Shown here piece by piece: positions 60,711 to 64,000 of a DNA stretch of 64,000 bases. The stretch lies in contig CBDFKK010000004.1 in the NCBI GenBank assembly GCA_965248815.1, positions 62,001 to 126,000 on the forward strand. Reading direction: 5' to 3'. Position 1 is the stretch's first letter. Every line of letters starts with the position of its first letter. Under the pieces are notes generated by a model. It did no database searches and had not been told where the DNA came from. It worked only from the letters and a program-made list of their open reading frames with translations. Origin of the DNA: CBDFKK01 sp965248815. Lineage in GTDB: Bacteria > Pseudomonadota > Alphaproteobacteria > SMXP01. A program made the translations under genes and the position numbers.

Positions 60711-61847
60711 GTGACAGCGGGCTTCACATTTGACATCAAGGCGAGTGACGGCGCAGCCCGAGCGGGTACGCTGGAAACCCCCCATGGCGCCGTCCAAACC
60801 CCAGCCTTCATGCCCGTGGGCACTCAAGGCTCGGTCAAAGCCATGATGCCTGATCATGTGCGCGCGACTGGTGCCGACATCCTATTAGGCAACACCTATC
60901 ACCTGATGTTGCGCCCGGGGGCTGAGCGTCTTGCGCGTCTTGGTGGACTGCATGAATTCATGAAATGGCCTCACGCGATCCTGACGGATTCCGGGGGCTA
61001 TCAAGTCATGTCCCTTGCCACTTTGCGGCGCATGAGCGAAGACGGCGTCGAATTCCGTTCCCATATTGACGGCGCGGCCCACATGTTAACACCCGAGCGT
61101 TGCATGGAAATCCAAAGGCTGATTGGCTCCGACATCGTCATGGTGCTTGATGAGTGCACGCCGTTTCCCGTGGAGAAAGACGCTGCGGCAAAGTCTATGG
61201 AACTTTCTATGCGCTGGGCAGAGCGCTGCCGCAATGCGTTTGACGCCGATAAGGGCCAAGCCTTATTCGGTATCGTTCAAGGCAGCATCTTCGATGACTT
61301 GAGAGACGAATCGGCGAACCGTCTGACCAAAATCGGATTTGACGGTTATGCCATAGGCGGGCTGGCAGTGGGTGAGGGGCAAGACATGATGTTGTCGGTC
61401 CTGGACACAACGTGCCCCGCCTTACCTACCGATCGCCCGCGCTATCTCATGGGTGTAGGCAAGCCGCCTGATATCGTCGCGGCGGTTGCACATGGTGTCG
61501 ACATGTTCGACTGCGTTTTGCCGACCCGGTCCGGCCGCCACGGTCAGGCGTTCACCCATAACGGTGTGATCAACATTACCAATGCGCGCTTTGCCGAAGA
61601 CCAAGAGCCTCTCGATGGCGATAGCCCCTGTCCCGCGTCTTCGCAATACAGCCGCGCGTACCTTCATCATTTGTTCAAGGCAGGTGAATATTTAGGGCCG
61701 ATGCTGCTCACCTGGCACAATCTCAACTATTACCAAGAGCTGATGAGAGACATCCGCGGGGCCATCGCCGCCGGTGAGTTCACCCCTTTCGCCGCGGCGT
61801 TTCGCGACGGACAGTCAAACTCCGACCAGGCATCTCGTGCCAGTTGA
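60711..61847 (+). CDS. tgt: Queuine tRNA-ribosyltransferase
   Basis: This 378-residue enzyme swaps G34 for the queuosine precursor in tRNA. It has LLGNTYHLMLRPG, ILTDSGGYQVMSL and IGGLAVGEGQDMM, MGVGKPPDIVAAVAHGVDMFDCVLPTRSGRHGQAF. The zinc site is unusual: where bacterial Tgt has CxCxxC, this reads S305-P-C307-P-A-S310, with the later His in LLTWHNLNYYQ kept. So two of three Cys ligands are Ser. The start is GTG 60711. It could have lost zinc or use a different fold here. Confidence 0.93.
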   Translation: MTAGFTFDIKASDGAARAGTLETPHGAVQTPAFMPVGTQGSVKAMMPDHVRATGADILLGNTYHLMLRPGAERLARLGGLHEFMKWPHAILTDSGGYQVMSLATLRRMSEDGVEFRSHIDGAAHMLTPERCMEIQRLIGSDIVMVLDECTPFPVEKDAAAKSMELSMRWAERCRNAFDADKGQALFGIVQGSIFDDLRDESANRLTKIGFDGYAIGGLAVGEGQDMMLSVLDTTCPALPTDRPRYLMGVGKPPDIVAAVAHGVDMFDCVLPTRSGRHGQAFTHNGVINITNARFAEDQEPLDGDSPCPASSQYSRAYLHHLFKAGEYLGPMLLTWHNLNYYQELMRDIRGAIAAGEFTPFAAAFRDGQSNSDQASRAS

Positions 61848-61919
61848 GCAACTGAGAGGAACCGATTCGGTGATCCGGAGGGGCTTTAGCTGCCTTCAAA
61901 CCGCGGATCCCGGCGACTA

Positions 61920-61948
61920 TTGACGCCTCGTAGAAGGGCTCTTATGTT
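61920..61948 (+). promoter_or_regulatory. Sigma-70-type promoter of tRNA-Lys
   Basis: TTGACG (61920-61925) and TATGTT (61943-61948) are 17 bases apart, near consensus. The tRNA starts 12 bases after the -10 box. Confidence 0.7.
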
Positions 61949-61960
61949 TCCGGCTCTCGT

Positions 61961-62033
61961 GGGCCCGTAGCTCAGTTGGTAGAGCAACTGACTTTTAATC
62001 AGTGGGTCACAGGTTCGATTCCTGTCGGGCTCA
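61961..62033 (+). tRNA. tRNA-Lys (anticodon TTT)
   Basis: The cloverleaf is clear: acceptor stem GGGCCCG paired with CGGGCTC, D-arm AGCTCAGTTGGTAGAGC, anticodon stem ACTGA/TCAGT with loop CTTTTAA (anticodon TTT at 61994-61996), and T-arm with GGTTCGATTCC. The discriminator is A and CCA is not encoded (ACA follows). The integrase gene starts 235 bases later, so this tRNA is the likely attachment site of the element to the right. Confidence 0.97.
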
Positions 62034-62100
62034 CAAAATTTTCCTTTATATATCAAATGGTTATGAATTTACCGGATTTCATGCGGGCCGCAAATTCATG

Positions 62101-62120
62101 CTGACTCCGTCCTGACTCCG
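62101..62120 (+). repeat. Short direct repeat, CTGACTCCG twice
   Basis: CTGACTCCG occurs at 62101-62109 and 62112-62120, an 11-base period between the tRNA and the integrase. Repeats at this place often serve as integrase or excisionase arm sites. This is an inference from position. Confidence 0.4.
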
Positions 62121-62267
62121 GGAATAGCTCGTCCGCGCGCGGCAATATATGGTCTGAAATGGCCGTTATTGGCGCCATTTGACCAAATTAACCTGCCTAT
62201 TAATTGCTTGATAAATTACCGTTTTTGAGCCTCACTTGCGATCGACAGGCACAACAACGGAAAAACG

Positions 62268-63455
62268 ATGCGACAAAAGCTGACCGAGAAAATTGCGCGC
62301 GAGGCTGAGCTGCCGCACGAACGCCGGTCCTATTACATTTGGGACACCGACGTTGTCGGCTTCGGGCTCCATGTGACACGGAGCGGCGCGCGGTCCTTTG
62401 TGACCCGCTATTATATAAGTGGCCGCGAACGAAAACTCACCATCGGCTCTTATCCCGATTGGTCCGTGATTGCTGCCCGCGCGCAAGCCAAACGCACAAA
62501 ACGGGAAGCGGACCTTGGCCGCGATCCTTTGGGCATGCGCGAAGAACGCCGCCGGGCACCGACCATGGCCGATCTCGCGGCGCGCTATCTCGAAGACCAT
62601 GCACGCCACAAGGTTAAACGCGCCTATCAGGATGAGAAGAGCATGTTGCGGCGTCTGGTGCTGCCTAAATTGGGCAGGCTTCGGGTCGATGAGGTCAAGC
62701 ACGGGGACGTCGACGCTTTGCACAGACGGATTTCCGAACGAACCCCTTACCAGGCCAACCGAACTATGGCCCTGCTGCGCAAGATGTTCAATTTGGCCAT
62801 CCGCTGGGAATACCGTGCGGACAATCCGGTTACCAGCTTGCAGTTCAATCCCGAGCAACCGCGTCATCGTTATCTTTCGGAAGATGAGCTTGCAAGGTTG
62901 ACGGCCGTGTTGGCAGATCACCCGAACCGGCGCGGCGCCAATGTCATCCGCATGCTGCTGTTGACCGGAGCCCGGAAGGGCGAAGTACTGAACGCGACCT
63001 GGGATCAGTTCGACTTGGAAAAACGCATCTGGACCAAGCCGTCGGCGCACACCAAGCAGCGCCGCGAGCATCGGGTGCCGCTGTCGCAAGCCACAGTCGC
63101 GCTTCTCGAAAGCATCCGCGAAAGCCGGCCGCCTTTCTGCCGGTTCGTGTTTCCCGGCGATCGTCCGGGTCAGGCGGTGACTGAAATCAAAACGTTCTGG
63201 GACAGCGTGCGCAGGAAAGCCGATTTGCCGGACGTGCGAATGCACGATTTGCGGCACACCTATGCGTCGATCCTGGCAAATTCGGGTCTGTCTCTACCCA
63301 TCATCGGTGCGCTGCTCGGCCACACCCAACCGCAGACCACGGCGCGCTACAGTCATCTGTCCGATAATCCGCTGCGCGAAGCGACCGAGCGGGTCAGCGC
63401 CAAGATCGTTGAATTTCCGGCGCCGGCACCGGGTCAGGCTCGCGACAGTCGTTGA
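62268..63455 (+). CDS. Tyrosine-type site-specific integrase
   Basis: This 395-residue integrase inserts an element at the tRNA-Lys. The N-terminal DUF4102-type domain (about 1-95, with WDTDVVGFGLHVTRSGARSFV) is followed by a core-binding domain (APTMADLAARYLEDHARHK) and the catalytic domain with Arg in LTGARKGEVLN, His-x-x-Arg in HDLRHTYAS and Tyr in ARYSHLSD. The layout is that of P4-like/genomic-island integrases. The element extends past the right edge. Confidence 0.95.
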   Translation: MRQKLTEKIAREAELPHERRSYYIWDTDVVGFGLHVTRSGARSFVTRYYISGRERKLTIGSYPDWSVIAARAQAKRTKREADLGRDPLGMREERRRAPTMADLAARYLEDHARHKVKRAYQDEKSMLRRLVLPKLGRLRVDEVKHGDVDALHRRISERTPYQANRTMALLRKMFNLAIRWEYRADNPVTSLQFNPEQPRHRYLSEDELARLTAVLADHPNRRGANVIRMLLLTGARKGEVLNATWDQFDLEKRIWTKPSAHTKQRREHRVPLSQATVALLESIRESRPPFCRFVFPGDRPGQAVTEIKTFWDSVRRKADLPDVRMHDLRHTYASILANSGLSLPIIGALLGHTQPQTTARYSHLSDNPLREATERVSAKIVEFPAPAPGQARDSR

Positions 63456-63462
63456 TCGATCA

Positions 63463-63570
63463 TTAAAACTCCCGCGCCATCCATTTGACCTCTCCGATGA
63501 TCTCTGCACCGTCGGGCCAAGGTTGAGTCGGCCAATCGGGCGAATCGTTATCGCTCACCACGGCGGCGAA
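63463..63570 (-). pseudogene. Remnant of an S24/LexA-like repressor C-terminus
   Basis: On the minus strand, the last 34 codons before a stop at 63463 read AAVVSDNDSPDWPTQPWPD... ending GEVKWMAREF. This is like the end of S24-type phage repressors (SDN...IIGrVvW..R). Nothing of the catalytic Ser/Lys part or HTH is found upstream on that strand, where the DUF2312-like frame begins on the plus strand. It seems a cut-off 3' end. Confidence 0.4.
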
Positions 63571-63855
63571 CTGCGGGCCGATCTGGCGAAGGCGGCCAGC
63601 GCTATCAACAAGATCGACGAGCAGATCTCCCAACTCCAGGCCGAGAAGCGCGAGATCAAAGCCGGGAAGGTCAAGGCTCACGGCATCAAGATGGCGGACT
63701 TCAACACCGTGTTGCGTTGGTGGAAGCTCGAAAACGAGGACCGCGACGAGACCTTGGACAACATCCGGCTGTGCTGCGAGGCGTTAGGGGTAGGAGAGCA
63801 GGGCGATCTGTTTCCGACGCCCGACGAAGTCGCTAGCGCAGACGCGACCGTTTAA
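63523..63855 (+). CDS. DUF2312/GapR-like protein, start uncertain
   Basis: The C-terminal 90 or so residues (ELRADLAKAASAINKIDEQI, SQLQAEKREIKAGKVKAHGI, MADFNTVLRWWKLENEDRDE) match the coiled-coil pattern of DUF2312 (GapR-like) proteins, which bind overtwisted DNA. The frame is open back to 63262 but that part overlaps the integrase. The only fair start is TTG 63523, so the N-terminus may have been lost at a junction with the S24 remnant. Confidence 0.55.
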   Translation: MSRPIGRIVIAHHGGELRADLAKAASAINKIDEQISQLQAEKREIKAGKVKAHGIKMADFNTVLRWWKLENEDRDETLDNIRLCCEALGVGEQGDLFPTPDEVASADATV

Positions 63856-63867
63856 TCGGCCTCGGAA

Positions 63868-64000
63868 ATGATCACGCGGCTCTTCAAGCGCCCGCCGGAC
63901 TTCGTGATCGGCGATCCGGCTGATCCCTATCTCCGGCGGTGGTTTCTGATCCCGCGCAACCGTTGGTTCAATGTGTATCTGCACCACATTCAGCGAAGCG
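63868..64000 (+). CDS. Phage-type conserved protein, partial
   Basis: The first 44 codons read MITRLFKRPPDFVIGDPADP, then YLRRWFLIPRNRWFNVYLHH and on to the edge. This resembles an N-terminus seen in conserved prophage proteins of unknown function (RWWLIPRNR..NIYLH). It is cut by the window end. It continues the integrated element. Confidence 0.6.
   Translation, partial: MITRLFKRPPDFVIGDPADPYLRRWFLIPRNRWFNVYLHHIQRS

Noticed and set aside
1..64000. CRISPR arrays, rRNA genes, toxin-antitoxin pairs or known anti-phage systems
   Set aside because: No regularly spaced short repeats, no rRNA sequence and no recognisable toxin or defence gene were seen. Any island cargo would lie beyond the right edge.

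Overview
The window is a chromosomal segment of an alphaproteobacterium that I cannot place to genus. The evidence is the conserved block xthA-erpA-dgt-(SPOR)-nagZ-scpA-scpB-tatABC-serS-surE-pcm-M23/LysM-yajC-secDF-DUF498-squalene/phytoene synthase-like-trmFO, a GAAC-N7-GAAC SOS box of the alphaproteobacterial type beside uvrA and ssb, and several alphaproteobacterial small families. GTG and TTG starts are common, and yajC seems to start at ATT.

Layout. (1) 1-8,235 is mobile. Two same-orientation copies of one IS3-family element (the first cut by the window edge) flank a large autotransporter-like surface protein that is broken by a frameshift. The second IS copy has severed a thioesterase gene. 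(2) 8,242-25,787 is accessory and housekeeping mixture: an MscS channel and a ZntB/CorA transporter, three tandem paralogous secreted proteins with conserved cysteine pairs, a YcnI/DUF1775 protein, a DUF1499 lipoprotein with a one-base frameshift, ilvD, and a series of small enzymes and unknowns. Among these is an HTH protein with two ClpX-type zinc fingers, preceded by a four-half-site dyad that may be its operator. (3) 25,803-46,644 is the conserved core: DNA repair and nucleotide pool (xthA, dgt), Fe-S insertion (erpA), cell wall (nagZ, SPOR protein, LysM/M23), chromosome condensation (scpAB), Tat and Sec export (tatABC, yajC, secDF), serS, surE, pcm, two homologues of mitochondrial complex I assembly factors, and trmFO. 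(4) 46,686-54,713 holds a membrane protein, a repeat-rich gap, the divergent uvrA/ssb pair and gyrA. (5) 54,723-56,008 is a complete IS3/IS407-type element with a 4-bp target duplication, inserted just after gyrA. (6) 56,036-61,847 holds coaD, two cyclophilins, queA and tgt. Between queA and tgt lie two unusual genes. The first has an N-terminus that looks like a proteasome/HslV-type Ntn-hydrolase, with Thr right after the start Met and Asp at mature position 17. (7) From tRNA-Lys(TTT) onward an integrase and phage-type genes mark the left end of an integrated element that continues past the window.

The best candidate for something undescribed is the proteasome-like protein at 58,930-60,219 with its small basic neighbour. 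Next are the HTH/double-zinc-finger regulator with its dyad, and the three-paralogue secreted cluster. Three genes (surface protein, DUF1499 lipoprotein, SPOR protein) carry single small frameshifts. These could be true pseudogenes or sequencing errors, and the sequence alone cannot decide.

Gene families were recognised by eye from the translated sequence. No database or structure search was run.
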